Positions 22,460 to 30,541 of a DNA stretch of 38,020 bases are shown here, piece by piece. The position numbers and the translations under genes were made by a program. The stretch is taken from assembly GCA_034664005.1 (NCBI GenBank), contig JAXDIL010000038.1, forward strand, positions 1 to 38,020. The letters are read 5' to 3'. The stretch comes from JACVRW01 sp034664005 (GTDB lineage Bacteria; Actinomycetota; Thermoleophilia; Solirubrobacterales; Thermoleophilaceae). Below the pieces are notes generated by a model that did no database searches, was not told the DNA's origin, and worked only from the letters and a program-made list of their open reading frames with translations. Within the stretch, counting starts at the first letter, position 1. Each line of letters opens with the position of its first letter.

Positions 22460-23136
22460 GAGGGCTCGGTGGATGGGCAGACCACGAGCTCGCGCAGCTC
22501 CACGCCATCGGGACGGGTGAGCGCGAAGACGACCGTCTCCGCAACCCGCTCCGGTGGGGCGAGCTGTGCGTCCGGCGGGGGCTTGTACTGCTCGTCGCGG
22601 CCGTCGAAGAAGGCGGTCTGCATCCCGCCCGGGATCAGGCAGGTCACGCCCACCCGCCCCGCCGTCTCTGCGGCGAGCGCGCGCGACAGCCCGATCACGC
22701 CGAACTTGCTGGCGCAGTAGGCGCTCGCGTCGCTCAGCGCCCGCAGCCCGAGCGTGGACGCCACCGTCACAACCCGCCCCGATGAGCGCTCGAGGTAGGG
22801 CAGCGCGGCCCGCACGACAGCCGCCGTGCCGAGCAGGTTGACGCCGACGACGTGCTCCCAGTCCGCGCCGTCGATCTCGTCGATGCGCCCACACGCGTCG
22901 ACGCCCGCGGCGGTCACCACCGCGTCGAGGCCGCCGCGCTCCTCCGCCGTCTCGCGGACAGCCGCCTCGGCGCCGCGCGTGTCCGCCAGGTTCACCAGCC
23001 TGTGGTCGAACCCGTTGGCGGGTGGATTCAGGTCGAAGACGACCGGATCCCCGCCGGCGCCCTCCACAGCTTCGGCGATGGCCTGCCCAAGGCCTGAAGC
23101 CCCGCCGGTCACGATCACCGTCCCAAGCTCAGACAC
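22450..23136 (-). CDS. Short-chain dehydrogenase/reductase
   Basis: 228 residues with the classical SDR pattern: coenzyme motif TGGASGLG, structural NAG-equivalent VTAAGVD, and catalytic S127, Y140 and K144 (SAYCASKFG). The acidic FDL at the end of strand 2 suggests NAD preference. The size and motifs are those of FabG-like classical SDRs, not the extended SDR HldD, so it should not be called the ADP-heptose 6-epimerase. Its place between hldE and the GT9 gene suggests that it oxidises or reduces a sugar or intermediate of the pathway. It overlaps hldE by 8 bases and GT9 by 10. Confidence 0.9.
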   Translation of the reverse strand: MSELGTVIVTGGASGLGQAIAEAVEGAGGDPVVFDLNPPANGFDHRLVNLADTRGAEAAVRETAEERGGLDAVVTAAGVDACGRIDEIDGADWEHVVGVNLLGTAAVVRAALPYLERSSGRVVTVASTLGLRALSDASAYCASKFGVIGLSRALAAETAGRVGVTCLIPGGMQTAFFDGRDEQYKPPPDAQLAPPERVAETVVFALTRPDGVELRELVVCPSTEPSWP

Positions 23137-24451
23137 GGTTCGCCGCCTCCTCGATCAGTCGCGTTGTCGAACGTCCCTCCACGTAGGGCAGGATCACCAC
23201 GCGCCCGCCCCAGCGCGTGACGACCCGCTCCTCCGGCAGCTCGGCCTCCGAGTAGTCGCCGCCCTTCGCCCAGATGTCAGGGCGGATCTCGTCCAGGATC
23301 TCCACGGGAGTGTCGCCGTCGAAGATGCGAACCGCGTCGACGCAGCTGAGCGCGCTCAGCACCGCGGCCCTGTCCCGCTCGGAGACGAGCGGGCGCCCCG
23401 GGCCCTTCAGCCGCCGCACCGACGCGTCGCTGTTGAGGCAGACCACGAGGTGGTCGCCGAGCCGGCGAGCGGCCTCGAGCGTGCGCACGTGGCCCGAGTG
23501 CAGGAGGTCAAAGCAGCCACCGGTCGCGACGACGAGGCCGCCGCGCCGGCTCGGCCGCGTGGCTGAGCCGACCGCGCCTGCACCCCCCGCGCCGACGAAG
23601 TCCGACGCGGCGGCCACGGCCTCCGTCACGGCATCCGCCGTGGCGCCGCCGTCCGCGAGCACGCCCGCGAGCCGCGAGGCGAAGCGGTCGCCGGCGCCGC
23701 ACGGGTCGCCGCCGTCGACCTGCGGAGCGGACACCGACAGCGGTGGGTCGTCCCCGTCGAGTAGAAGGGCCCCGCTCACGCCGCGCGTGACGCAGACGGC
23801 CCGCACTCCCCAGCGCTCGCGCAGCACACGCGCGCGCGCGAGCGCCGCTTCCGCCCCGCGCCCGTCCGGCACGGGCACCTGCTGCGAGAGCTCGGACTCG
23901 TTCGGGGTGACGATCGTCGTGCCGGGCGCCGGCTCCGGGCCGCGTGGATGCGGGTCCCACGCGACCAGGCGCGACCGCAGCGGCGTGCTGATCGCGCCGC
24001 GCAGCTCCGGCTCCGCGGCGACGCCGCGGCCGTAGTCGGACACGAGCACGGCGGGCGCCCATCTGATCGCCGCGCGCGCCGCTACGGGCGCGGGCCGAGC
24101 GAGCCGGCCGCCACCGCGGTCCACCCGGATCAGGGAGCGCCCCTGGTGCGTGAAGCGGATCTTCTCCGGGGTCGTGCCGTGCAGCTCGAGAGCCACGAGC
24201 TCCACCCCTGAGCCCTCGATCGCGTCGCGTAGCGTGCGCCCGGCATCGTCGTCCGCCAGCGCGGTTATCAGCGTCACCGCGCGGCCGTCGCGCGCCGCGA
24301 GCGCTGCGGCAAGCGCCGCGCCGCCGGGTCGGACGCGCTGCTCCAGCTCGTCCAGCACCGGCACGGGCGCGTCGGGAGCGAGACGCTCGACGGTGCCGAT
24401 CACGTCGCGGTCGAGCAGCGCGTCGCCCACGACGACGAGCGCGGCGCTCAC
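23129..24451 (-). CDS. hldE: Bifunctional heptose 7-phosphate kinase / heptose 1-phosphate adenylyltransferase
   Basis: 440 residues from GTG 24451. Residues 1-295 are a ribokinase-type (PfkB) kinase: VVVGDALLDRDVIGTVERLA, PDAPVPV, VSDYGRG and the catalytic GAGDRF. Residues about 308-440 are the nucleotidyltransferase: GGCFDLLHSGHV (HxGH at 318-321), LNSDASVRRLKGPGRP, IWAKGGDY and GRSTTRLI. Both halves follow the HldE order and lengths. The enzyme phosphorylates D-glycero-D-manno-heptose 7-phosphate at C1 and, after GmhB action, adenylates the 1-phosphate to ADP-heptose. The usual GGAANVA of the kinase reads GGAALAA here. It overlaps the upstream GT4-GmhA gene by 4 bases (GTGA). Confidence 0.93.
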   Translation of the reverse strand: MSAALVVVGDALLDRDVIGTVERLAPDAPVPVLDELEQRVRPGGAALAAALAARDGRAVTLITALADDDAGRTLRDAIEGSGVELVALELHGTTPEKIRFTHQGRSLIRVDRGGGRLARPAPVAARAAIRWAPAVLVSDYGRGVAAEPELRGAISTPLRSRLVAWDPHPRGPEPAPGTTIVTPNESELSQQVPVPDGRGAEAALARARVLRERWGVRAVCVTRGVSGALLLDGDDPPLSVSAPQVDGGDPCGAGDRFASRLAGVLADGGATADAVTEAVAAASDFVGAGGAGAVGSATRPSRRGGLVVATGGCFDLLHSGHVRTLEAARRLGDHLVVCLNSDASVRRLKGPGRPLVSERDRAAVLSALSCVDAVRIFDGDTPVEILDEIRPDIWAKGGDYSEAELPEERVVTRWGGRVVILPYVEGRSTTRLIEEAANRV

Positions 24452-26259
24452 ACGATCGCCTCCGCCGCGGTGCGCAGGCAGACCTCGCGGTCCACCGCGC
24501 CGCAGAGCACGTGGATGGCCACCTGGTGAAGCTCCTGGATCGTGGCTGTCGAGGCGCAGTCCAGCGCGATCACCTCGTCGCACGCGTCGGCGAGCGGGTT
24601 GGGGCCCGGGCCGGTCAGCCCCCACGCCTCGGCGCCGCACTCGCGTGCCGCGCGTGCCGCCGCAACCACGTTCTCGCTCCGACCTGAGGTCGACAGGCAC
24701 ACGAGCACGTCGCCCGGGCGGATGTGCGCATGGACCTGGCGCGCGAAGGCCTGGTTCGCGCCGTAGTCGTTCGTGATCGCGGTGAGGCTCGAGACGTCCC
24801 CCTGGAGGCAGATCGCGCTGAGCGGCGCGCGCTCGGACTCGTAGCGACCCACGAGCTCGGCCGTGAGGTGCTGCGCCTGGGCGGCGCTGCCGCCGTTGCC
24901 GGCAGCCAGCAGGCGACCGCCTTCGAGCAGTCGCACGGCGAGGCGCTCGCCCCAATCCGCGAGCATCGGCAACTCGCCCTCGAGCCGCTGAAGAGCGGAT
25001 GTGAGCGCGGCCAGGTGCTCGGCCGGCGTCGGCGGCAGCGAGAAGCGCCCGCGCCTTGCCACCCGCTGGCGGCGGCCGCAGGCGAGCCGCTCGTACACGT
25101 CGAGCGTCGCGGCGGCGATGCGGCGCCAGTCGTAGAGCCGCCGCGCGCGCTCCGCCCCCGCGCGGCCGTACTCGACGCAGGTATCGCTGTCCGGGAGGAG
25201 TGAGCCGAGCACGTCGGCGAGCCGGTCCGGGTCGCGCGGCGGCACGTGCGCGCCAGTGATGCCGTCCACGACCGTGTCGATCAGCCCACCGACCGCGGAG
25301 GCCACCACCGGCACGCCGCAGGCCATCGCCTCGAGCGGCGTGATCCCGAACGGCTCGTACCAGGGCACGCTCACGAGCGCGTCCGCCGAGCGCAGCAGGG
25401 CGGGCAGCTCCTCGTGCGCGACGCGTCCGCGGAACTCGACGCGGTCCTCGACGCCCTCCTCACGAGCGACGGCCATCAGCCGCTGGGCCTCGGGGTCGTG
25501 GACGAGCTCCTCGCGGGCCGGCCCCCCGGCCACGACCAGCTCGACGTCCGGAAGCTTCGCCAGCGCGGACAGCACGTTGCCGACGCCCTTCCGCTCCACC
25601 AGGCGTCCGATGCAGACCAGCCTGCGCCGGCCCGGCTGGGTCGGCTCGGCCGGGCCGTCGGGCCGAAACAGGCTGAGGTCGACGCCGCACGGGATCACCG
25701 TGAGGTGGCCACTCGCCGCGCCGATCCGCACGAGCTCGAACACCTCGTCGGTGCAGGTGGCGATGATCTGGTCGACCCGGCGCACGATGTCCTTCTCGAT
25801 CTCGGCGCGGCCGGCCGGGCTCGTGTCGCGGTCGCCCTGGTAACGGCGCTTCACGACACCGAGGGCATGGAAGGTCTGCACCACCGGGATGCCGAGCGGC
25901 CTGGCGGCGCGCAGCGTCGCGTGGCCGGACATCCAGAAGTGGGCGTGGACGACGTCGGGGCGCTCGCGTCGCCAGCACGACGCGAGCCGGGCCGCGAACG
26001 CGTCCATGTGCGGCAGGAGCTCGTCCTTGGGCACCGGCTCGGGCGGCCCGGCCTCCACGTGGTGCACGGTCACGCCGGGCGCCATCTCCACGCGCTCAGG
26101 CAGCGAGCTGCTGTCGCGGCGCGTGTGCACGGTCACGTCCGCGCCGCGCCGCGCCATATCGACCGCGAGGGCGGCGACGTGCACGTTCTGGCCGCCGGCG
26201 TCGACGCCGCCGAGCACGGCGAGCGGGCTCGCATGCTCCGATACGAGCGCGACCCTCAT
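24448..26259 (-). CDS. Fusion: GT4 glycosyltransferase + GmhA phosphoheptose isomerase
   Basis: 603 residues. Residues 1 to about 395 are a GT4 (GT-B fold) glycosyltransferase of the sucrose-synthase/MshA style: GGVDAGGQNVHVAAL, VVHAHFWMSG, IPCGVDLSLFRP, and the EX7E motif in EPFGITPLEAMACGVPVVAS. After a short basic linker, residues about 415-603 are a GmhA SIS domain: AAGNGGSAAQAQHLTAELVG (454 on), ITNDYGANQAFARQV, CLSTSGRSENVV and IQELHQVAIHVLCG. GmhA converts sedoheptulose 7-phosphate to D-glycero-D-manno-heptose 7-phosphate, the first step of heptose synthesis. Both halves retain key motifs, so the protein should be bifunctional. Overlaps of 4 bases on both sides. Confidence 0.92.
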   Translation of the reverse strand: MRVALVSEHASPLAVLGGVDAGGQNVHVAALAVDMARRGADVTVHTRRDSSSLPERVEMAPGVTVHHVEAGPPEPVPKDELLPHMDAFAARLASCWRRERPDVVHAHFWMSGHATLRAARPLGIPVVQTFHALGVVKRRYQGDRDTSPAGRAEIEKDIVRRVDQIIATCTDEVFELVRIGAASGHLTVIPCGVDLSLFRPDGPAEPTQPGRRRLVCIGRLVERKGVGNVLSALAKLPDVELVVAGGPAREELVHDPEAQRLMAVAREEGVEDRVEFRGRVAHEELPALLRSADALVSVPWYEPFGITPLEAMACGVPVVASAVGGLIDTVVDGITGAHVPPRDPDRLADVLGSLLPDSDTCVEYGRAGAERARRLYDWRRIAAATLDVYERLACGRRQRVARRGRFSLPPTPAEHLAALTSALQRLEGELPMLADWGERLAVRLLEGGRLLAAGNGGSAAQAQHLTAELVGRYESERAPLSAICLQGDVSSLTAITNDYGANQAFARQVHAHIRPGDVLVCLSTSGRSENVVAAARAARECGAEAWGLTGPGPNPLADACDEVIALDCASTATIQELHQVAIHVLCGAVDREVCLRTAAEAIV

Positions 26260-27218
26260 GTGGCCACCGCCGTTCGCGTGCCGGCCGCCACACCGGCAAG
26301 CAGGTCGTCCCAGTCGGCGAGGAAGCGGCCCAGTCCGTAGCGGCCGAGCGCGGCCCTGCGCGCGTGCAGGCCGCGCTCGCGCGCCTCGTCGCGGTCGCGA
26401 ACGAGCCGGCGGAGCGCGTCCTCGAGCTTCGACACGTCGTTCGAGACGACCCCCGCCTCGGCCGGCACGGCCTCCGCCACCTCGGTCGTCGCCAGCGCGA
26501 CGACCGGCATCCCCAGGTGCATCGCCTCGAGCAGCGTCAGCCCGAGCGAGGTCCAGCGGATCGGATGCAGGTAGACGCGCCGCTCGACGAGCTCGTCGTG
26601 GAACTGGGCCTGGGGCGGGTCCTCCACGCCGCCGAGCTCGCCGCTTCCGATCCCGTAGAGGTCGATCGGCACGGCCGCGCCGAGCCGCTCGAGCAGGTCG
26701 GTGCCGGTCACGCGGCCGCGGCGCACGGGCTCGTTGATGGCGGCGACCGCGTGCGGCAGCCGGCCCCTGTAGCGGTAGCCGGGATCCACGACGCCGTGCT
26801 CGATGACGCGCGTCGGAGTCGATCCCGTGTCCCAGAAGAGCGCGTTGAAGTGGGTCACGTGGACCACGGTCAGGTCGGGCCGGTCCGCCGCCGGATGGCG
26901 CATCTCGGCGATGCGGCCCTGCGGCGAGTTGTGCTCCAGGTAGATGGCCGGGAGGTCATGCCCGGGTCGCCTGCCGCCGAGCCAGCGCTCGCACAGTCCC
27001 TCGAGCTCCTCCGGCCGCTGGAGGATCACCGCGTCGAGATCGAGCGCGGACGCCTCGTCGGGCGTGACCTCGACGGCGGACGCCGGCCAGTCCCAGGTGA
27101 GCGCACGCCCGCGCCCGCCCGGACCGCGATCCGGGAGCAGCGGCAGGAAGTACTCGTGCGACCCCTGCACGAGCGAGGTCGTGTAGGAGCCGTGCACGTG
27201 CCAGAGCAACAGCCTCAT
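26256..27218 (-). CDS. Glycosyltransferase (GT-B fold, GT1/GT4-like)
   Basis: 320 residues from ATG 27218, which overlaps the upstream stop (ATGA). N-terminal MRLLLWHVHGSYTTSLVQGS and the C-terminal donor-site stretch WTSLGLTLLEAMHLGMPVVA, with FVVRN-like VSNDVSKLEDALRRLV after it, mark a GT-B retaining transferase. The middle holds PAIYLEHNSPQGRIAEM and HVTHFNALFWDTG, seen in a group of actinobacterial and proteobacterial glycosyltransferases of unknown specificity. It is shorter than most GT4 enzymes. Its position between two fused heptose-pathway proteins links it to the same glycan. Confidence 0.87.
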   Translation of the reverse strand: MRLLLWHVHGSYTTSLVQGSHEYFLPLLPDRGPGGRGRALTWDWPASAVEVTPDEASALDLDAVILQRPEELEGLCERWLGGRRPGHDLPAIYLEHNSPQGRIAEMRHPAADRPDLTVVHVTHFNALFWDTGSTPTRVIEHGVVDPGYRYRGRLPHAVAAINEPVRRGRVTGTDLLERLGAAVPIDLYGIGSGELGGVEDPPQAQFHDELVERRVYLHPIRWTSLGLTLLEAMHLGMPVVALATTEVAEAVPAEAGVVSNDVSKLEDALRRLVRDRDEARERGLHARRAALGRYGLGRFLADWDDLLAGVAAGTRTAVAT

Positions 27219-28699
27219 GCCCTGGCACCCCCAAGGATCAGGTCCACGGCGTGCTCGAGGCTTCGGGCAACGGACGGTGCCTCGGACACCTCCTCGCGGC
27301 GCGTTTGCGGCGTCGGCACCATCACGCTGCGGGCACCGGCGGCGCGCGCGGCCGCTACGTCCGCTCCGATGTCGCCCACCACGACGCAGTCCGCCGGGTT
27401 CACGCCGAGCTCCTCGAACGCTCGGATGATCAGCCCGGGCGCCGGCTTCCGGCACCAGCAGCCGGTCTCGGGGGCGTGGGGGCAGATCAGCCACCGGTCG
27501 AGTGGGCCGAGCAATTCCTCGATGCGCGCGTTGACGGCATGCACCTCGGCGTCGGAGACGAGCCCTCGTCCGATGCCGCTCTGGTTGGACACGACCGCGA
27601 GCCGCACTCCGGCGCGTCGCAGCCGGTCGACCGCGGCGCGCGCGCCGGGCATCAGGCGAACGGCGGCGGGATCGCCGTTGTAGGGCACGTCCTCGACGAG
27701 CGTCCCGTCGCGGTCGAGCAGCACCGCGAGCGGCCGCCCGGCGCGCCGCGAGCGGGCCGCGCGGACCCGTACCTCACCGCGCGCGCGGTGGAGCACCGCG
27801 AGCGGCGGCACCGCCGCGGAGGTCCAGCTCATCCTGAGCAGCTCGGCGGGCGTGCGCGGGCCCGGCGCGATCCGTGCCCAAGCGAACTCCGCCGTCGCGG
27901 CCAGCCAGACGCACGCCGCGGCAGCGGCGGTTGCGAGGTGACCGGTCACGAGCGCGCCCAGCGCGACGAGCGCGGCCGTGGTGATCAGCAGGTGGCGGGG
28001 GAGCCGCCCGCGGGGCGCGCCTGCGCGGGCGCGCCAGCCACGGCCGTGCAGGGCGCGCATCAGCGCGTCGTCCGCGTTGCCCGCCTGGAGCCGGAGGCTC
28101 ACGGGCGAGCCGGCCGGACGAACCGGGTGAACCACGTGGCGCCGGCCGCGACGTATCTCGAAGCCAGCCTCGGTGAGCCGGAGCCCGAGATCCGCGTCCT
28201 CCCGATAGGCCCGCTTGAACCGCTCGTCGAAGCCGCCCACCGCGGCGAGCGCGGAACGCCGGAAGACCATGTCGGCCGTGGCCCAGCGCGCCCCCTCGAG
28301 CCCGCGCACGTTGCGCTCCCAGTCGGTCGGCCTGCGCCCCACGGGCAGCGGCACGCGAATCCGGCCCTGGCTTGCCGCCACCTGAGGCGGCAGGCCGTGG
28401 AGATCCGCGGCGAGCAGGATTCGCCACTCGCTCGGCACGACGACGTCGTCGTCGAGGAACGCGACCCACTCGGTTCGCGACGCTCTCCACCCCACGTTAC
28501 GGGCCGCGGCGGGACCGCGCGCTCCACTCCTGAGGACCTCGACTCCGAGGCCGCGCCTCAGCGCGAGCGGCGATCGCCCGACCCGGTCGTCCACCACGAT
28601 GACGCGGCCAGGCCGCCCGCCACCCCCGGCCGCGAGCGAGTCGAGCAGCCGGCCGAGCGACTGACGGCCCGCGCTCGGGATCACGACGTCGTAGCTCAC
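27215..28699 (-). CDS. Fusion: GT2 glycosyltransferase + membrane helices + GmhB phosphatase
   Basis: 494 residues from GTG 28699. Residues 1-215 are GT2: YDVVIPSAGRQSLGRLL, VIVVDD, AARNVGWRAS and the metal motif FLDDDV (83-85). Residues about 236-275 hold one or two membrane helices (LLITTAALVALGALVTGHLA). Residues about 322-494 are a HAD phosphatase of the GmhB/HisB type: LLDRDGTLVED (D329, D331), VSNQSGIGRG, the zinc loop CPHAPETGCWCRKP (C406, H408, C414, C416) and VVGDIGADVAAA. GmhB removes the 7-phosphate from heptose 1,7-bisphosphate, the third step to ADP-heptose. Both catalytic parts look intact. It overlaps the carbamoyltransferase stop by 4 bases. Confidence 0.92.
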   Translation of the reverse strand: MSYDVVIPSAGRQSLGRLLDSLAAGGGGRPGRVIVVDDRVGRSPLALRRGLGVEVLRSGARGPAAARNVGWRASRTEWVAFLDDDVVVPSEWRILLAADLHGLPPQVAASQGRIRVPLPVGRRPTDWERNVRGLEGARWATADMVFRRSALAAVGGFDERFKRAYREDADLGLRLTEAGFEIRRGRRHVVHPVRPAGSPVSLRLQAGNADDALMRALHGRGWRARAGAPRGRLPRHLLITTAALVALGALVTGHLATAAAAACVWLAATAEFAWARIAPGPRTPAELLRMSWTSAAVPPLAVLHRARGEVRVRAARSRRAGRPLAVLLDRDGTLVEDVPYNGDPAAVRLMPGARAAVDRLRRAGVRLAVVSNQSGIGRGLVSDAEVHAVNARIEELLGPLDRWLICPHAPETGCWCRKPAPGLIIRAFEELGVNPADCVVVGDIGADVAAARAAGARSVMVPTPQTRREEVSEAPSVARSLEHAVDLILGGARA

Positions 28700-30375
28700 G
28701 CCGCGCGCACCTGCGGGGAGTCGCGAACCGTTGCGCTCGGCGACCCGGCGCGGCGCAGGAGGAACGGGCCGAGCACGAGGGCATCGATAGGCGCCGAGCC
28801 GAAGCACTCAAGCGCGTCGCGGGGGTCGTCGACCATCGGACGGCCGGCCGTGTTCAGGCTCGTGTTCACGAGGACCGGGACGCCGGTGCGGCGCGCGAAG
28901 GCGCGCAGCAGGCGAGCTACGGCGGGCTCTCGCTCGGCGTTCACGGTCTGGATGCGGGCGGTGCCGTCCACGTGCACGACGGCCGGGATGCGCTCGGGCC
29001 ACGGCTCGCGCACACCGTGGGTGAACAGCATGTAGGGGCTCGGCACCGGTCCGCCCTCGAAGATCTCGGCGGCGTCCTCGTCCAACACCATCGGCGCCAC
29101 GGGCCGGAACTGCTCCCGCCCCTTGACGTCGTTCAGCCGCTCGAGGTTGGCCGCGTTGCGCGGGTCGGCCAGCAGGCTCCTGTGCCCGAGTGCGCGCGGG
29201 CCGAACTCGGCCCGGCCGTCGAACCAGGCGACCACGCCGTTGCGGGCGATCGTCTCCGCGGCCTCCTCCGCGATGTCGTACGGGCGCTCGTACGGAAGCG
29301 CCGCTCCGTCGAGCCAGCCCGCGAGCTCGTCGGGCACCCAACCGCGGCCGAGCGTCGCGTCCGTCATCGGCTCGATCACGTCGCCCAGCTCGCGGGCCAC
29401 GTACTGGGCCGCGCCGAGCGATGTGCCGGCGTCGCCCGCGGCCGGCTGCACCCAGACGTCCTCGAAGGGCCCCTCGCGCCACAGCCGCGAGTTGGCGACG
29501 CAGTTGAGCGCCACGCCGCCGGCGAGCGCGAGGCGCCGCTCCCCGGTCCGCTCGTGCAGCCAGCCCGCGAGCTCGAGCAGCGTCTCCTCGAGCTGCGTCT
29601 GCACGCTCGCCGCGAGGTCGGCGTGCATCGAGCTCCACTCCTCCTCGTCCACGACGGCCGGGGCGAAGCGCTCCCAGTCGAGCGGCTCGGCGACGAAGCC
29701 GCCGTCGCCCGTTGCGTGGACGCGCTCACGCAGCTCGGCGAGCCAGCGCGGCTTCCCGTACGAGGCGAGCGCCATCACCTTGAACTCGTCGGAGGCGCGC
29801 CGGAAGCCGAGATGTCCCGTCAGCGATTCGTAGACGAGGCCGAGCGAATGCGGCAGCCGCTGCTCCGCGAGCACCTCGAGCCGGCCCTCGCGGGCCCGCC
29901 CGAGCAGCGCGGAGCTGCGCTCGCCACGCCCGTCGATCGTGAGCACCGCGCACGACTCGAACCCGGATGCCAGGTACGCGGAAGCGGCATGGGCGTGGTG
30001 GTGAGGCACGAAGCGCACGCGATCGGGGTGGAGCCCCGGCAGCGCCGTGGCGAGGAAGCGCGGGGCGCGCTCCACGAACAGCGTGCGCAACCCCTCCCAG
30101 GTGCCGTCGAGCACGTCGGCCGACGGCACCGTGCTCAGCGCCGGGTCGTACGAGTACGCCACCGCGTCGAGCTCGCCGGGCCGGATGCCCGCGTGCTCGA
30201 GGCACCAGCGCGCCGACTGCACCGGCAGCTCCCAGGTGGAGAAGGCGACCGGGTCCTTGCCGTGCTTGCGCCGGCTGAAGCGCTCCTCCTCGGCGGCGGC
30301 GATGGTGCGCCCTCCGCAGACCAGGGCGGCCGAGGGGTCATGGAACACAGCGTTCACGCCGAGTACGTACGCCAA
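28696..30375 (-). CDS. Carbamoyltransferase (NodU/CmcH family)
   Basis: 559 residues, first gene of the operon. The N-terminal Kae1-like domain has VLGVNAVFHDPSAALV, the metal-binding VPHHHAHAASAYLASG, and VLTIDGRGERSSALL; the C-terminal domain has GRAEFGPRALGHRSLLADP and VPVLVNTSLNTAGRPMVD. The family transfers a carbamoyl group from carbamoyl phosphate, through carbamoyl-adenylate, to a hydroxyl of a sugar or antibiotic. In a heptose operon a heptose hydroxyl is a natural guess; Pseudomonas aeruginosa is known to 7-O-carbamoylate core heptose with a related enzyme. TTG 30375 is chosen because GGGAGG lies 7 bases upstream (30383-30388); the alternative GTG 30390 has no ribosome-binding site. 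Confidence 0.92.
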   Translation of the reverse strand: MAYVLGVNAVFHDPSAALVCGGRTIAAAEEERFSRRKHGKDPVAFSTWELPVQSARWCLEHAGIRPGELDAVAYSYDPALSTVPSADVLDGTWEGLRTLFVERAPRFLATALPGLHPDRVRFVPHHHAHAASAYLASGFESCAVLTIDGRGERSSALLGRAREGRLEVLAEQRLPHSLGLVYESLTGHLGFRRASDEFKVMALASYGKPRWLAELRERVHATGDGGFVAEPLDWERFAPAVVDEEEWSSMHADLAASVQTQLEETLLELAGWLHERTGERRLALAGGVALNCVANSRLWREGPFEDVWVQPAAGDAGTSLGAAQYVARELGDVIEPMTDATLGRGWVPDELAGWLDGAALPYERPYDIAEEAAETIARNGVVAWFDGRAEFGPRALGHRSLLADPRNAANLERLNDVKGREQFRPVAPMVLDEDAAEIFEGGPVPSPYMLFTHGVREPWPERIPAVVHVDGTARIQTVNAEREPAVARLLRAFARRTGVPVLVNTSLNTAGRPMVDDPRDALECFGSAPIDALVLGPFLLRRAGSPSATVRDSPQVRAA

Positions 30376-30380
30376 AGCAC

Positions 30381-30417
30381 GGCCTCCCACTGGAGATCCA
30401 GTTTTAGTAGGAGGTCC
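30381..30417 (-). promoter_or_regulatory. Leader of the heptose operon: nested hairpin around the Shine-Dalgarno
   Basis: Read on the minus strand, GGACCTCC (30417-30410) can pair with GGAGGCC (30387-30381) with one bulged A, burying most of the GGGAGG ribosome-binding site of the carbamoyltransferase. Inside lies a second hairpin, CTGGA-TC-TCCAG (30401-30390). An AT-rich patch (TACTAAAACT, 30411-30402) could instead be the -10 region, in which case the outer arm would not be transcribed. Confidence 0.4.
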
Positions 30418-30541
30418 GCGTCCGCGCCGCCCAGGGGCGTGATCGCGTCTCTCGAGAAGCGCTTACCCGGGAAGTGGTCGAAAACACAAGCGGCTCGCGC
30501 GGCCGTCGTTTCGGTGCACCGGGTGCGGGTACCGCCGGAAG
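30418..30541. other. Rest of the divergent intergenic region
   Basis: This 124-base stretch, together with 30376-30417, separates the heptose operon from the divergent radical SAM gene and must carry its promoter. TACCGC (30530-30535) lies 6 bases before the GTG at 30542, the leaderless spacing but without the final T. GGAAGG overlaps the start codon region. No terminator, RNA gene or clear operator is visible. Confidence 0.4.

Noticed and set aside
21524..22894. Longer GT9 protein starting at 22894
   Set aside because: The added N-terminus is antisense-like Arg/Ala-rich sequence overlapping the SDR gene; GTG 22459 begins the conserved domain.
22450..23136. HldD (ADP-heptose 6-epimerase)
   Set aside because: The protein is a 228-residue classical SDR; HldD is an extended SDR of about 310 residues with different motifs.
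30376..30390. GTG 30390 as start of the carbamoyltransferase
   Set aside because: It has no ribosome-binding site and would place GGGAGG inside the coding sequence; TTG 30375 uses that site at 7 bases.
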